A DNA stretch of 64,000 nt from JBBQXH01 sp963710975 (GCA_963710975.1 CAVQCG010000005.1:682001-746000), one strand, 5' to 3'; counted from the first letter of the stretch, positions 16,976 to 25,741 are shown. The notes: a model not told the origin generated them from the sequence alone. Translations and numbers: made by a program.

Positions 16976-18349
16976 CTCGCGGGTGATCTCGACGAGCGCC
17001 CGAACGTCGTCGTCCGTGGTGCGGTAGTTGACGAGGCAGGGGCGGAGCCAGACCGTGCCGTCCACCGTTGCCGAGGCGACGTAGACCCGCCCATCGGCCT
17101 GGAGCGCCTCGGCGAGCCGCGCGTTGTGGGCGTTCCAGTCCGCGACCGAACCAGGGGTCTGTCGGAAGAGCACGATCGAGAGCGGTGGCTCCATCAGCAG
17201 CTCGAGATCGTCGTGAAGATGGATCTCGTCCACGAGCAGCGCTGCCTGCTGCAGATTGCGGCGGATCGCATCGCGAATTGCGCGCGCACCGTGGACCCGG
17301 AACGCGAGCCACAGCTTGAGCGCCCGGAACGGGCGTGAGTACTCGAGCGTCATGTCGACCGCGTGCAGCTCGCCGTGATCGTGGGGCATGTAGCTCTCCT
17401 CGTGGGCGAAGGCAGCTGCGAGTGCGGAGGAGTCGCGTACGAGGACGATGCCGCATGCCTTCGGCAGGTAGAGCCACTTGTGTGCATCGATCGAGATGGA
17501 GTCCGCGCGCTCCACGCCGTCGAAGCGATCGGCGAACTCCGGCACCGATGCGGCAGGGAGCCCGTACGCACCGTCGACATGAAGCCAGACGGCACGCTCG
17601 GCGCAGACGTCGGCAACAGCTGCGAGAGGGTCGATCGCGCCGCTCAGCGTCGTTCCGGCAGCGGCGACGACCGCGACCGGGTTGAAGCCGGCGTCGATGT
17701 CGCCGTCGATCGCCGACGCGAGGGCCTCCGGCTTGAGCCTGCGATTCGCATCGACCGGCAGAAGGCGCAGGGCATCCGACCCGAAGCCCAGAACCTCGAC
17801 GGCTCGCTTGATCGAGTAGTGGGCGTCCTCCGACGAGTACACGGTCGGCCGAAGCCCGACTAAGCCTGCCGCCCGCGATCCGGGAAGCGCCCGCTCACGT
17901 GCCGCGGCAAGCGCCGTCAGGTTGCTCACCGTCCCGCCGCTCGTGAACGTCCCGGACGCGCCCGGATACCCGACGAACTCGCCCACCCAGTCGAGCGCCT
18001 GACGCTCGACCTCGGTGGCGGCAGCAGCGTACCGCGCCAGATTTACGTCGAAGCACGAGGCGAGGGCATCCCCGAGCACTCCGATCTCGAGCCCGGAAGA
18101 GCCGATGAAGGCGAAGTACCGAGGTCGCGGCTGTGCGATCGACTCGTCGAGAATCGTCGCTGCGGTGCCGAGGGCTTCGGACGCACGCGTGGGCCCCTCC
18201 GGGAGCGATGAGGACAGCAGCGCCCGCAGACGATCGTCGAGAGGTGGCTCGTCGGCCCTGAACTGGTCAAAACTGCGCCACGCGCTGACGATCAGGTCGA
18301 GAGCGAATGACGCGACGGCTTCGCGAGGCTCGTCGAGCCGTAGGCTGGG
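16955..18349 (-). CDS. Group II PLP-dependent decarboxylase (aromatic amino acid/glutamate type)
   Basis: About 464 codons. The PLP-fold landmarks are intact: SGGTVSNLTAL (~150), the Asp/Ala block HVDGAYG (~240), and the Schiff-base Lys in SIDAHKWLYLPK (~290). A family-like N-terminus (SLRLDEPREAV ... PRPRYFAFIGSS) is clearly encoded upstream in the same open frame as far as the TAG at 18404. Yet between that stop and GTG 18079 there is no in-frame ATG, GTG or TTG. Initiating at GTG 18079 would remove ~90 conserved residues. Either a rare start codon is used, or a start was lost by mutation or base error; the 18349 end given here is a homology boundary. The gene lies just after the coiled-coil gene. 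Substrate (Tyr, Trp, Glu, Asp) cannot be told. Confidence 0.8.
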   Translation of the reverse strand, partial: PSLRLDEPREAVASFALDLIVSAWRSFDQFRADEPPLDDRLRALLSSSLPEGPTRASEALGTAATILDESIAQPRPRYFAFIGSSGLEIGVLGDALASCFDVNLARYAAAATEVERQALDWVGEFVGYPGASGTFTSGGTVSNLTALAAARERALPGSRAAGLVGLRPTVYSSEDAHYSIKRAVEVLGFGSDALRLLPVDANRRLKPEALASAIDGDIDAGFNPVAVVAAAGTTLSGAIDPLAAVADVCAERAVWLHVDGAYGLPAASVPEFADRFDGVERADSISIDAHKWLYLPKACGIVLVRDSSALAAAFAHEESYMPHDHGELHAVDMTLEYSRPFRALKLWLAFRVHGARAIRDAIRRNLQQAALLVDEIHLHDDLELLMEPPLSIVLFRQTPGSVADWNAHNARLAEALQADGRVYVASATVDGTVWLRPCLVNYRTTDDDVRALVEITRELGNSES

Positions 18350-18362
18350 GCCCGCGCCCCGA

Positions 18363-18716
18363 TCAGCCCTCGGGGGAGTCGTCCTTCGCCTCCTTGGCAG
18401 CCGCTAGACGACGCTTCGGCTCGAGCGCAGCGAGGCGCTCCTCGAGCGCCGCGACCTGCTGCCGGAGCTCCTCGACCTCGTCCGTTGTCGCCAGGTGAAG
18501 TTGCGTGAGCAGCGACTGGGCCGCCTCGCCGAGCTTGTCTCGAGCACCCGCGACCCGCTCGTTCTCCGCTGCGGCGTGCCCAAGATCGCCGGCGGCCTTC
18601 TTGATGGTTTCCTGGCCGTAGTCGGCAAGGCGCGACAAGTTCCCGCCCTGCTTGGATGCTTCGCCTGCCGGTGCCTCTGTCTCCGACGCAGTCTGAGTGG
18701 TGGTGTCCTCGTCCAT
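18363..18716 (-). CDS. Small Ala/Glu-rich coiled-coil protein
   Basis: 117 residues, unrecognised. The N-terminus is acidic and Thr-rich (DEDTTTQTASETEAPAG). It is followed by an amphipathic helical region and a leucine-heptad coiled coil (VEELRQQVAALEERLAAL) with a charged tail. No signal peptide or TM. It could be a phasin-like or envelope-associated structural protein, but nothing proves that. It has one of the few perfect Shine-Dalgarno sites here: AGGAGG 6 nt before ATG 18716, implying a leadered and possibly highly translated mRNA. The PLP decarboxylase lies downstream in the same direction. Confidence 0.7.
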   Translation of the reverse strand: MDEDTTTQTASETEAPAGEASKQGGNLSRLADYGQETIKKAAGDLGHAAAENERVAGARDKLGEAAQSLLTQLHLATTDEVEELRQQVAALEERLAALEPKRRLAAAKEAKDDSPEG

Positions 18717-18759
18717 GTGAACCTCCTTTTTCCCGCCACGATACCGCCCGGCCGGTCTC

Positions 18760-18765
18760 TAGGAT
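18760..18765 (+). promoter_or_regulatory. Leaderless -10 (TAGGAT) of the amidotransferase gene
   Basis: TAGGAT ends 6 nt before GTG 18772, in the 55-bp gap to the divergent coiled-coil gene; no SD is present. Confidence 0.5.
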
Positions 18766-18771
18766 GGCCGC

Positions 18772-19488
18772 GTGGACATTCTCGTCCTTCAGCACATCGC
18801 CTGCGAGCCACCCGGCGCCTACGAAGACGTCATGCGAGAGAGGGGCATCCGCATCGCGCGTGTTGAGCTGGACGAAGGCGACGCTCTCCCCGACTGGAAG
18901 CAGTTCGACGCGATCGTCGCGATGGGCGGCCCTATGAGCGTGAACGACGAGACAGAGCTCCCGTGGCTGAGCGGTGAGAAGCGCGCGATTGCCGACGCCG
19001 TCCGCAGCGGAACGCCCTACTGGGGCGCGTGTCTCGGCGTCCAGCTCCTCGCGGCGAGCCTCGGGGCGCGCGTCTACGCCGGGCCGAAGCCCGAGGTCGG
19101 GCTGCTCCCCGTGGCGCTGACCGACGAGGCTCTTGCCGACCCGGTCTTCGGCGGCCTTCCGCACGAAATTCTCACACTCCAGTGGCACGGCGACACGTTC
19201 GACCTCCCTGAGGGCGCGGCTCGCCTCGCCGGTTCTCCCGCGTATCCGAATCAGGCGTTCCGATTCGGACGGAGCGCGTACGGCGTCCAGTTCCATCTCG
19301 AGGTCTCGCCCGGGATGGCCCGTGATTGGGCAGACGTTCCGGAATACAGCGCATACCTCGACCGTGTGCTGGGTCCCGGGTCGCTTCCCTCGTTGATCGA
19401 CGAGCTCGAGCGCCGCTCGGGAGAGATGCTCGCTCACGGGCGGCGCATGTTCGAGCGCTGGCTCGACCTCGTCAGCGAAGCAGCTTGA
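18772..19488 (+). CDS. Class I glutamine amidotransferase domain protein
   Basis: 238 residues forming a single GATase1 domain. The nucleophile elbow GACLGVQLLA places Cys87, and GVQFHLEVSP supplies His175 and the following Glu, completing the triad; AMGGPMSVND near residue 50 forms the oxyanion strand. Stand-alone proteins like this resemble the GMP-synthase glutaminase subunit but act on unknown gamma-glutamyl substrates (some are gamma-Glu-polyamine or gamma-Glu-peptide hydrolases). The start is GTG 18772 with a leaderless -10. The end overlaps convergent cobB by 17 nt. Confidence 0.88.
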   Translation: MDILVLQHIACEPPGAYEDVMRERGIRIARVELDEGDALPDWKQFDAIVAMGGPMSVNDETELPWLSGEKRAIADAVRSGTPYWGACLGVQLLAASLGARVYAGPKPEVGLLPVALTDEALADPVFGGLPHEILTLQWHGDTFDLPEGAARLAGSPAYPNQAFRFGRSAYGVQFHLEVSPGMARDWADVPEYSAYLDRVLGPGSLPSLIDELERRSGEMLAHGRRMFERWLDLVSEAA

Positions 19489-20215
19489 CGACGTCCTCGA
19501 GCACCACGCCGGCGCTTGCGTCGAGACGCAGCGCTGCGAGTCCGTCGAGAGCGGTCGGCCCACGGTTGACGATCGCAACCTGCCCACCCGCGCGCCGCGT
19601 CACGTCGGGAAGCGCCGCCACGGGGTGCACCTCGAGCGATGAGCCGACAACCAGGAGGAGTCGTGCTCGCTCCGCCAGCTGGAACGCCCGGTCGATCTCA
19701 GCCTCCGGCAGCATCTCCTCGAAGAAGACGACGTCGGGCTTCAGGATGCTCTCGCACGACGTGCAGCGCGGCGCGGTGCTACCCGCCTCGAGCAGTCGCA
19801 CGACCTCCTCCAGCGAATAGCTCGATCCGCAGGCGGGGCAGCTCGCGGTTCGGATCGAGCCGTGCACCTCGATCACGTCGCGGCTCCCGGCCCGCTCGTG
19901 GAGCAGGTCGATGTTCTGGGTCACGACGGCCTCGAGAAGTCCGAGCTCCTCGAGTTCCGCCAGCGCTCGATGAGCCCGATTCGGCTCCGCCTGCAGGAGA
20001 ACGCGGTATCGGAGCGCGTAGAACTCCCACGTTCGCTCCGGGTCGCGACGAAAGGCCGTGAGCGACGCGTACACGCGCGGGTCGACCTGCGCCCAGATCC
20101 CCGTCGGGGAGCGGAAGTCGGGGATCCCGCTCTCCGTCGAGACACCGGCCCCTGTGAGCGCGACACAAGGCTGGTTCGATCGGATCAGCTCGGCCAGTCG
20201 CTCAACATCGCCCAT
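19472..20215 (-). CDS. cobB: NAD-dependent protein deacylase, sirtuin family
   Basis: 247 residues, a complete sirtuin. GAGVSTESGIPDFRS binds NAD (~21-35), TQNIDLLHE (~100) and the catalytic His in IEVHGS (~118) follow, the zinc site is CPAC...CTSC (~126-153), and VVGSSLEVHPVA (~190) closes the Rossmann fold. It removes acyl groups from protein lysines, commonly acetyl-CoA synthetase. ATG 20215 is preceded by TACGAT at 7 nt, part of a palindromic element shared with the divergent thioesterase gene. Confidence 0.95.
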   Translation of the reverse strand: MGDVERLAELIRSNQPCVALTGAGVSTESGIPDFRSPTGIWAQVDPRVYASLTAFRRDPERTWEFYALRYRVLLQAEPNRAHRALAELEELGLLEAVVTQNIDLLHERAGSRDVIEVHGSIRTASCPACGSSYSLEEVVRLLEAGSTAPRCTSCESILKPDVVFFEEMLPEAEIDRAFQLAERARLLLVVGSSLEVHPVAALPDVTRRAGGQVAIVNRGPTALDGLAALRLDASAGVVLEDVVKLLR

Positions 20216-20222
20216 CCCCGGG

Positions 20223-20232
20223 ATCGTACGAT
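20223..20232. promoter_or_regulatory. Palindromic bidirectional -10 element (ATCGTACGAT) for cobB and the thioesterase
   Basis: A perfect 10-bp palindrome carries TACGAT on each strand, overlapping at the central TA. Each copy lies 7 nt from a start codon (ATG 20215 minus, GTG 20240 plus). The whole intergenic region is 24 bp. Confidence 0.65.
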
Positions 20233-20239
20233 GCTCGGC

Positions 20240-20659
20240 GTGGACGGGTATCGATTCTCGACCGACCTTCGCGTGAGATTCAGCGAGACGGACGCCCAGG
20301 GGGTCGCGCACAACTCCGCCTACCTCGTGTGGCTCGAGATCGCCCGCATCGACTACCTCGCCCGCTTCCCGGGCGGCTACCGCGGGCTGGTCGAGGAGCA
20401 CGGAATCGACGTCACGACGGTGGAGTCCTACGTGCGCTACCGCGCCGGCTGCCGGTTCGACGATTCCCTCAAGATCTGGGCGAGAACGACCGACGTTCGA
20501 GGAGCCCGCTTCCGGTTCGAGTACGCGATCGAACGCGTCGGCGAGCCCACCGGAATCGTGGCGGAGGGCTGGACCGCACATGCCTGCGTCGACGCGTCGA
20601 CGCTCAGGCCCACACGAATGCCAGGCTGGCTCTCCGAGTCCCTGGCTTCCCTCGGCTGA
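20240..20659 (+). CDS. Acyl-CoA thioesterase, 4-hydroxybenzoyl-CoA thioesterase (hot-dog) family
   Basis: 139 residues. The catalytic segment SETDAQGVAHNSAYLVWLE (~16-34) is the 4HBT/YbgC signature with the active-site Asp; the rest forms the hot-dog sheet (YRAGCRFDDSLKIW, FRFEYAIE). The family hydrolyses short-chain or aromatic acyl-CoAs; substrate unknown. An in-frame ATG at 20231 overlaps the -10 palindrome, so GTG 20240 (leaderless, 7-nt spacing) is preferred. Divergent from cobB. Confidence 0.88.
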   Translation: MDGYRFSTDLRVRFSETDAQGVAHNSAYLVWLEIARIDYLARFPGGYRGLVEEHGIDVTTVESYVRYRAGCRFDDSLKIWARTTDVRGARFRFEYAIERVGEPTGIVAEGWTAHACVDASTLRPTRMPGWLSESLASLG

Positions 20660-20667
20660 CGAGGCGG

Positions 20668-22587
20668 CTAGTTCGAGGCGGGTTGGGTGTCGGTGCCACC
20701 CGGCTGAGTCTCGCCCTGGGTGGTCGTGTCAGGGGTCGTCGTGCCCCCGCCGGAGCCGCCGGTGTCCGCTGGCGCGGCGGGCTCCACCGGGAGCGGTTTC
20801 GTCCCCACGTGAACGATCTTCGGCTCCGCTACGTACGACGAGTCCCAGGTCGTGTCGTACATGAGGTTGCCGTCCGCGTCGTACACGATCCGTCTCACCG
20901 ACACGGTTCGGGCAGGCTCACCCGAGAACTCGACCCACTCCTCACCGACGTAGCTGTCTGGGTCGGGAACCTCTTTCACCGGGATCTCCCCCACGGTCTT
21001 CAGCGGTGAGGTTTCGATCCGGACGTCGCGGTTCACGGGTGTCCCGTAGAGGTTCACGGTCAGCGAGGACGAGTCGACGAACGTCCTGATCCAGAGCCAG
21101 TGACCGGTGTCGTTCGTGAACTTGAGATCGGTGTCCGGGTAGTTGACCGTTGCGTCACGACCAGTCGGGTAGTGGCTGATGTAGAGCGCGTGGTTCGTTC
21201 GCTCCTCGATCGAGAGCCCCGCATCGAAAGCCGCGTTGAAGACCGTGGTCGAGACCTGGCACACGCCGCCGCCCAGACCGGTCTTGAGCTCGCCGTTGAT
21301 GATGACCGGTGCCTCCAGGAACCCCTGGCTCGCGTTTCTGTCGCCGGTCGTCTCGTTGAACGAGAAGACTTCCCCTGGCGCGATCAGGTGGTCGTCGATC
21401 AGGTTTGCAACGAGCTGAACGTTGTGAACGCGGTTCGGATCGCCGCCGTAGGACGTCGTGTAGCTCGACACGACGCCGGTGATCCCCATCCCCTTGGCCT
21501 TTTCGGTCGTGATCGCCGGCGCCGTCATCGCGACAGCGAGTCGACCTGTCCGGGCGGTCGACGACAGCGCGGCAGCGAGCAGGCGGGCCTCGCTCGGGTT
21601 CACCTTGAGCTCGCGCCCGGCGCCCGAAGGCTCGATCCGAACGCGCCCGTTTCCGGCCAGCACGAACTCCGCGTCGCGGGGATCGCGATTGAGCCCCTTC
21701 GCCAGGTTCGCAAAGTACGCGTCCGCCGCCTTGCCGCCAATGGCGAGCGTCTTCGAGCCGTTCTTCGGAAGCACGAGGAACGTCGAGAACTGCAACGGAC
21801 GAAGCGTCAGGGTCGTCTTGCGGTAGCGGAGCGCCACCGGAGCGGAAAGGGCCTTACGCACCTGCACGGCCACCGGAGCAAGGTCAGGGGCGCGAACGGT
21901 CGGCTGGACGGCGTCAACCGGAAGCTGTATCGCAGGCTGCCGCTCGAGGCTCGCGAGCGACGCCAGCACGACGGCCTCCGCGCGCTCCCGATTGAGCACG
22001 GCTCCGGGCTTCGCCGCGACGACGACCGGCTGCAGGCCGTCGAGCTCGATCGAGGCCTGCTCCGGTGCCTGATCGATGGCCTTACCGAACCTGGCGAGAG
22101 TCGCATTCATCCGACGCTGGCTCGAGGAGGCAGCAGCATGGACGTCGTGCCCCTGAATCCGCAGCAGGAGACGGTTGAAGCCACGGATGAGGATGAAGCC
22201 ACCGCTCTCGGCGAGCGCGTCGTCGATCGCTGCGTCCCAGTCGACCTGGACGCCGAGCCTCTTGGGGCGAATCGAGAACGTCTCCCCTGCCGCGGTGAAC
22301 ACGACAGGCGTCGACGCTAGCTCGGCAGCGCGCGACTCGAGCATCTGCTTCGCCTCGCTGGCAGTCATGCCGCTGACATCGACGCCGTCGATCGTGACGC
22401 CGCTCGGGATCTGGTCGGTCGACCCGGCAAAGCCGATGCCGATGCCGAGAACGATTGCGAGCAGGGCGACAGACCCGCCGATCACGAGGAGGCGGCGCAG
22501 CCGTGCGGCACGCACTTTCGCCCGTCGCCGTTCTTCGAGGTCGGGCCGAGCCGTGCGAGCCGCCGAGATGCCGGCGTCTGCCCGCAT
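20668..22587 (-). CDS. VanW family protein with peptidoglycan-binding and G5-like domains
   Basis: 639 residues. A short Arg-rich cytoplasmic tail is followed by one TM helix (~33-53), so the bulk is extracytoplasmic. Next come YoaR-type putative peptidoglycan-binding repeats (TIDGVDVSGMTASEAKQ), then the VanW domain with SFNETTGDRNASQGF and GGGVCQVSTTVFNAA (~440-475), then a G5-like segment (~520-580), and a Ser/Thr/Gly/Pro/Gln-rich tail that looks like a wall-spanning linker. VanW proteins occur near vancomycin-resistance genes, but their role is undefined; this stand-alone copy is typical of actinobacteria. TAGACT lies 9 nt upstream of ATG 22587. Confidence 0.9.
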   Translation of the reverse strand: MRADAGISAARTARPDLEERRRAKVRAARLRRLLVIGGSVALLAIVLGIGIGFAGSTDQIPSGVTIDGVDVSGMTASEAKQMLESRAAELASTPVVFTAAGETFSIRPKRLGVQVDWDAAIDDALAESGGFILIRGFNRLLLRIQGHDVHAAASSSQRRMNATLARFGKAIDQAPEQASIELDGLQPVVVAAKPGAVLNRERAEAVVLASLASLERQPAIQLPVDAVQPTVRAPDLAPVAVQVRKALSAPVALRYRKTTLTLRPLQFSTFLVLPKNGSKTLAIGGKAADAYFANLAKGLNRDPRDAEFVLAGNGRVRIEPSGAGRELKVNPSEARLLAAALSSTARTGRLAVAMTAPAITTEKAKGMGITGVVSSYTTSYGGDPNRVHNVQLVANLIDDHLIAPGEVFSFNETTGDRNASQGFLEAPVIINGELKTGLGGGVCQVSTTVFNAAFDAGLSIEERTNHALYISHYPTGRDATVNYPDTDLKFTNDTGHWLWIRTFVDSSSLTVNLYGTPVNRDVRIETSPLKTVGEIPVKEVPDPDSYVGEEWVEFSGEPARTVSVRRIVYDADGNLMYDTTWDSSYVAEPKIVHVGTKPLPVEPAAPADTGGSGGGTTTPDTTTQGETQPGGTDTQPASN

Positions 22588-22697
22588 GTGCGGACGAGTC
22601 TAGCAACCCCGTCACCTCCTCTAATGGGTGAATCGAAGCGGTGGAAATGCCGTCAAGAAAGGGTTACAGGCCGGTCTCGGTCAAACATCTCCGTGAG

Positions 22698-22703
22698 TAC
22701 ACT
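22698..22703 (+). promoter_or_regulatory. Leaderless -10 (TACACT) of the acyl-CoA dehydrogenase gene
   Basis: TACACT is 6 nt before GTG 22710. The rest of the 122-bp vanW/dehydrogenase gap holds a minus-strand TAGACT (22597-22602) for vanW and no other clear element. Confidence 0.55.
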
Positions 22704-22709
22704 AGGCCC

Positions 22710-23921
22710 GTGGATTTCTCCCTCACCGACGAGCAGCGGGAGGTCCAGGAGACGGTCCGACGGTTCGTCGACGACCGTATCTTGCCCAATGCCATCCAGA
22801 ACGACATCGATCATCGCCTCGACACGGAGGCAATCGACGGCATGGCCGAGCTCGGCCTGCTCGGGATCGTCGTCCCGGAGGAGTACGGCGGTGCGGGGAT
22901 GGACTTCGTCTCGGAGGCACTCGTCTGCGAAGAGATCGAGCGAGGAGAGTCCGCGCTCCGAACGCTGATCTCGGTGCACGTCGGCCTGAACTCACTGTCG
23001 ATCCTGAAATTCGGGACGGAGGAACAGAAGCAGACATACCTCGCTCCTCAGGCGCGCGGCGAGAGAATCGGGTGCTTCGGTCTGACCGAGCCGGGCGCTG
23101 GCTCGGACGTCGCGGCGATGGGGTCGACCGCTCGGCGCGAGGGCGACGTCTACGTGCTCAACGGCCAGAAGAACTGGATCTCGTACGCAACCGTCGCAGA
23201 TAACGCTCTCGTGTTCGCACGGACCGACCCGGCGGCCGGCCACAAGGGAATCACCGCGTTCATCGTCGAGAAGGGAACCAAGGGCTACTCGGCACGGGAT
23301 ATCGAGCACAAGCTCGGAATCTGGGCGGGCTCGACCGGCGAACTCTTCTTCGACGAGCTCGAAGTGCCCGCGGAGAACGTTCTCGGAGAGGAAGGCCAGG
23401 GCTTCGAGATCGCGATGTACTCGCTCGACCAGGGCCGCTTCACCGTCGCGGCCGGCGCGCTCGGAGTGGTTCGCGCCTGCCTCGAGCGATCCGTGGAGTA
23501 CGCACGGGAACGCGAGACGTTCGGCCAGCCGATCGGCCGGTACCAGTTCGTCCAGGACATGATCGCCGAGATGGTGCTCGACTACGAGACCTCGAAGCTC
23601 CTCGTGATGCAGGCGGCGTGGCTCAAGGATCAGGGCGTGCGTAACACACGAGAGACCAGCCTCGCAAAGTGGCACGCCACCGAGTCGGCGTTCAAGGCTG
23701 CCAATCTCGCGATCCAGGTTCACGGCTCCTACGGCTACTCGGCCGAGTACGGGATCGAGCGCTACTTCCGCAACGCGCGCGCGCCCATCATCTACGAGGG
23801 CACCACGCAGATCCACAAGATGATGCAAGCCGAGCATGCCCTCGGCTACCGCCGCCTGAATGGGCGGGATGGCGACATCTCCCCGCTCGCCTCGTGGGGA
23901 CCCGCGCTGCTCGCTCGCTAG
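22710..23921 (+). CDS. Acyl-CoA dehydrogenase
   Basis: 403 residues with the full ACAD fold: an N-terminal helical domain, a beta domain with CFGLTEPGAGSD (~128-139, FAD/substrate) and NGQKNWIS, and a C-terminal helical domain with the catalytic base Glu363 in IYEGTTQIHK. The position of the Glu matches short/medium-chain, isovaleryl or glutaryl branches rather than the long-chain type. It oxidises acyl-CoA to the trans-2-enoyl product with electron-transfer flavoprotein as acceptor. GTG 22710 (leaderless) gives the family start VDFSLTDEQ. The next gene overlaps its last 28 nt. Confidence 0.94.
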   Translation: MDFSLTDEQREVQETVRRFVDDRILPNAIQNDIDHRLDTEAIDGMAELGLLGIVVPEEYGGAGMDFVSEALVCEEIERGESALRTLISVHVGLNSLSILKFGTEEQKQTYLAPQARGERIGCFGLTEPGAGSDVAAMGSTARREGDVYVLNGQKNWISYATVADNALVFARTDPAAGHKGITAFIVEKGTKGYSARDIEHKLGIWAGSTGELFFDELEVPAENVLGEEGQGFEIAMYSLDQGRFTVAAGALGVVRACLERSVEYARERETFGQPIGRYQFVQDMIAEMVLDYETSKLLVMQAAWLKDQGVRNTRETSLAKWHATESAFKAANLAIQVHGSYGYSAEYGIERYFRNARAPIIYEGTTQIHKMMQAEHALGYRRLNGRDGDISPLASWGPALLAR

Positions 23922-24400
23922 CGGCGGCGGCGCTTGCCGCGCTCGCTCTGGCTGCTGCGGCGACCGCTGCGCCGCCGACACGGGGAGTTCTCGTGCCCGG
24001 GGAGCGCCTTGGTGGGGTTCACGTCGGCATGACGAAGCAGGCGCTGCAGCGCGTCTGGGGCACGAGGTACGGACGCTGCCGCGACTGCGCGACCGAAACC
24101 TGGTACTTCAACTACAAGCCGTTCTCGCCTCAAGGCGCCGGGGTCTCGTTCACGGGTGGGCGCGTCTCGGCCGTCTTCACGATCTGGCAGCCGGAGGGTT
24201 GGCGAACGTCGCGCGGGCTCACGCTCGGAGCGGCCGAGAGCCAGGTCACCCGGCTCTATCCGGCCGCGCTCCGGCAGACCTGCTCCGGGTATTCGGGCCT
24301 CGTCCTCTCCGGACGCCATGCGGAATCCGTGTTCTACGTTCGAGACGGCGAGCTCTGGGGCTTCGGGCTCATGAGGCCGAACTCGTCTCCGTGCCTGTAG
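23894..24400 (+). CDS. Secreted protein of unknown function
   Basis: 168 residues. GTG 23894 opens an Ala/Leu-rich signal peptide with a predicted cleavage near ATAAPPT. The mature part is small, with three Cys (CRDC and one later) that could form disulfides, and a GVHVGMTKQALQRVWG segment like those of other small secreted repeat-type proteins (BamE/SmpA-like helix). I do not recognise a family. It overlaps the acyl-CoA dehydrogenase by 28 nt in another frame, suggesting coupling, and overlaps the convergent MFS gene by 32 nt. Confidence 0.65.
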   Translation: MGTRAARSLAAAALAALALAAAATAAPPTRGVLVPGERLGGVHVGMTKQALQRVWGTRYGRCRDCATETWYFNYKPFSPQGAGVSFTGGRVSAVFTIWQPEGWRTSRGLTLGAAESQVTRLYPAALRQTCSGYSGLVLSGRHAESVFYVRDGELWGFGLMRPNSSPCL

Positions 24401-25673
24401 CGATACTCGCCTCCGCCCGGACGAGGAGCGCGACGATGGGAATCACCGCCAGGACGGGAATGCCAACCGCGAGCCACATGGCCGCGTAGCCGTCCGTCGA
24501 CTCGAGCTCAGAATGAAAGATGTCGATGACGGCGCCCACGAGGAGTGGCCCGATCAGGAGCCCGACGCCCTTCGTCATGATGGCGAGGCCCGACACGGCA
24601 CCGCGATCGTCCGGAGGCATCAGCTTGAAGAGCAATCCCCAGGCGAGTGTCATGACCGCCCCGCCGGCGATCGCGACGGGCAGGACCAGCGGGTAGTACC
24701 ACCAGTGCCATTGATGTGCGAGCACTGAGAGTGTCAGCCCGAGCCCGTAGACGACCGATGCGATGAGAATCACTCGCGCGATGCCGAACTTGTCACCGAG
24801 CACCCCGCTGAACGCGGCGGCAAGGACATACCCGGCAGCGACGACCGCGAGGACGGCACTCGAGACGTAGAGCGGCTGGTCGAGGCCGCGAACGATGTAG
24901 AGGACGACGAACGTGCGCATCCCGGCGAAGGTCGCCTCCCAGGCGGTGTTGGCGATCAGAAAACGTCGGACGTCGCGCTCCGAGCGCACGATGCGCCAGG
25001 GAGCTGCCAGGAACGAGCGGATGTGGTCGTAGTGTCGCGGGCTCTCGGTGGTCTCGCGTGTCAGGACGATCACAGCCGAGCAGGCGACGGCCGTCACGCA
25101 GCCGGCGAGCACGAACGGGAACGGGCGCCATACGGCGAGAAGGAAGCCCCCGCCGACCAGCGCCGCACCCAGCGCCGCACCGCGCATGATGTGTTGTGCG
25201 CCCTGCGCTCGCCCGAAGACCAACGGCGGGAGGAGATCCGGGTAGAGCCCTCGGTAGGGCGGTTCGTAGATGTAGTACGCGAAGAAGAAGGCGAACAGGA
25301 CGAACGCCGTTGCCGCAAAGCTCGGCATGAAGACGACCATGATCAGCGCGAGCGTCATGGGAGCGATCGCGAAGGCCATGTAGGGGCGCCGCCTTCCGAA
25401 CGGCGTCCGAGTTGCGTCCGAGAGCGGTCCCACCACGAGCGGGAGAACGATCGCGAACACCCCTTCGGCCGCCAGCACGAAGCCGACGAGCACTGCCGAG
25501 CTCGTGAAGGTCTCGAGAATCGACGGCAGATAGGCGGCCACCGTCGTGATCGACCACGCAAGCCCGAAGGCGCCGAGACTGAGCACCCAAATCAGCCGGC
25601 GATTCTCCCTGAGCGCCGCGACATAGCCGTCGGCTGCCTCGCGAGAGGCTACCTGAGCACCGATTCCGGACAT
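24369..25673 (-). CDS. MFS transporter, SLC45/sucrose-porter-like
   Basis: 434 residues, about 12 TM helices. The loop 2-3 signature GPLSDATRTPFGRRRPYM (~85-102) is characteristic of the glycoside-pentoside-hexuronide/sucrose (SLC45-like) branch, as is YEPPYRGLYPDLLPP after TM4. A matching second-half motif (GDKFGIAR) is present. The substrate is probably a sugar or glycoside, but no catabolic genes lie nearby to support that. The 5' region contains TAGACT 12 nt before ATG 25673. Divergent from the MoaD-like gene. Confidence 0.85.
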   Translation of the reverse strand: MSGIGAQVASREAADGYVAALRENRRLIWVLSLGAFGLAWSITTVAAYLPSILETFTSSAVLVGFVLAAEGVFAIVLPLVVGPLSDATRTPFGRRRPYMAFAIAPMTLALIMVVFMPSFAATAFVLFAFFFAYYIYEPPYRGLYPDLLPPLVFGRAQGAQHIMRGAALGAALVGGGFLLAVWRPFPFVLAGCVTAVACSAVIVLTRETTESPRHYDHIRSFLAAPWRIVRSERDVRRFLIANTAWEATFAGMRTFVVLYIVRGLDQPLYVSSAVLAVVAAGYVLAAAFSGVLGDKFGIARVILIASVVYGLGLTLSVLAHQWHWWYYPLVLPVAIAGGAVMTLAWGLLFKLMPPDDRGAVSGLAIMTKGVGLLIGPLLVGAVIDIFHSELESTDGYAAMWLAVGIPVLAVIPIVALLVRAEASIATGTETSSAS

Positions 25674-25729
25674 CTGTATCGCCCGAGTCTAGATCCGCCG
25701 CCGTTGGGCGCTTCCCCGCGGCTCGGCCG

Positions 25730-25735
25730 TAGACT
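25730..25735 (+). promoter_or_regulatory. Leaderless -10 (TAGACT) of the MoaD-like gene
   Basis: TAGACT ends 6 nt before GTG 25742 and is the first element of a three-gene overlapping operon. A second TAGACT on the minus strand (25691 to 25686) faces the MFS gene. Confidence 0.55.
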
Positions 25736-25741
25736 GCCGCT

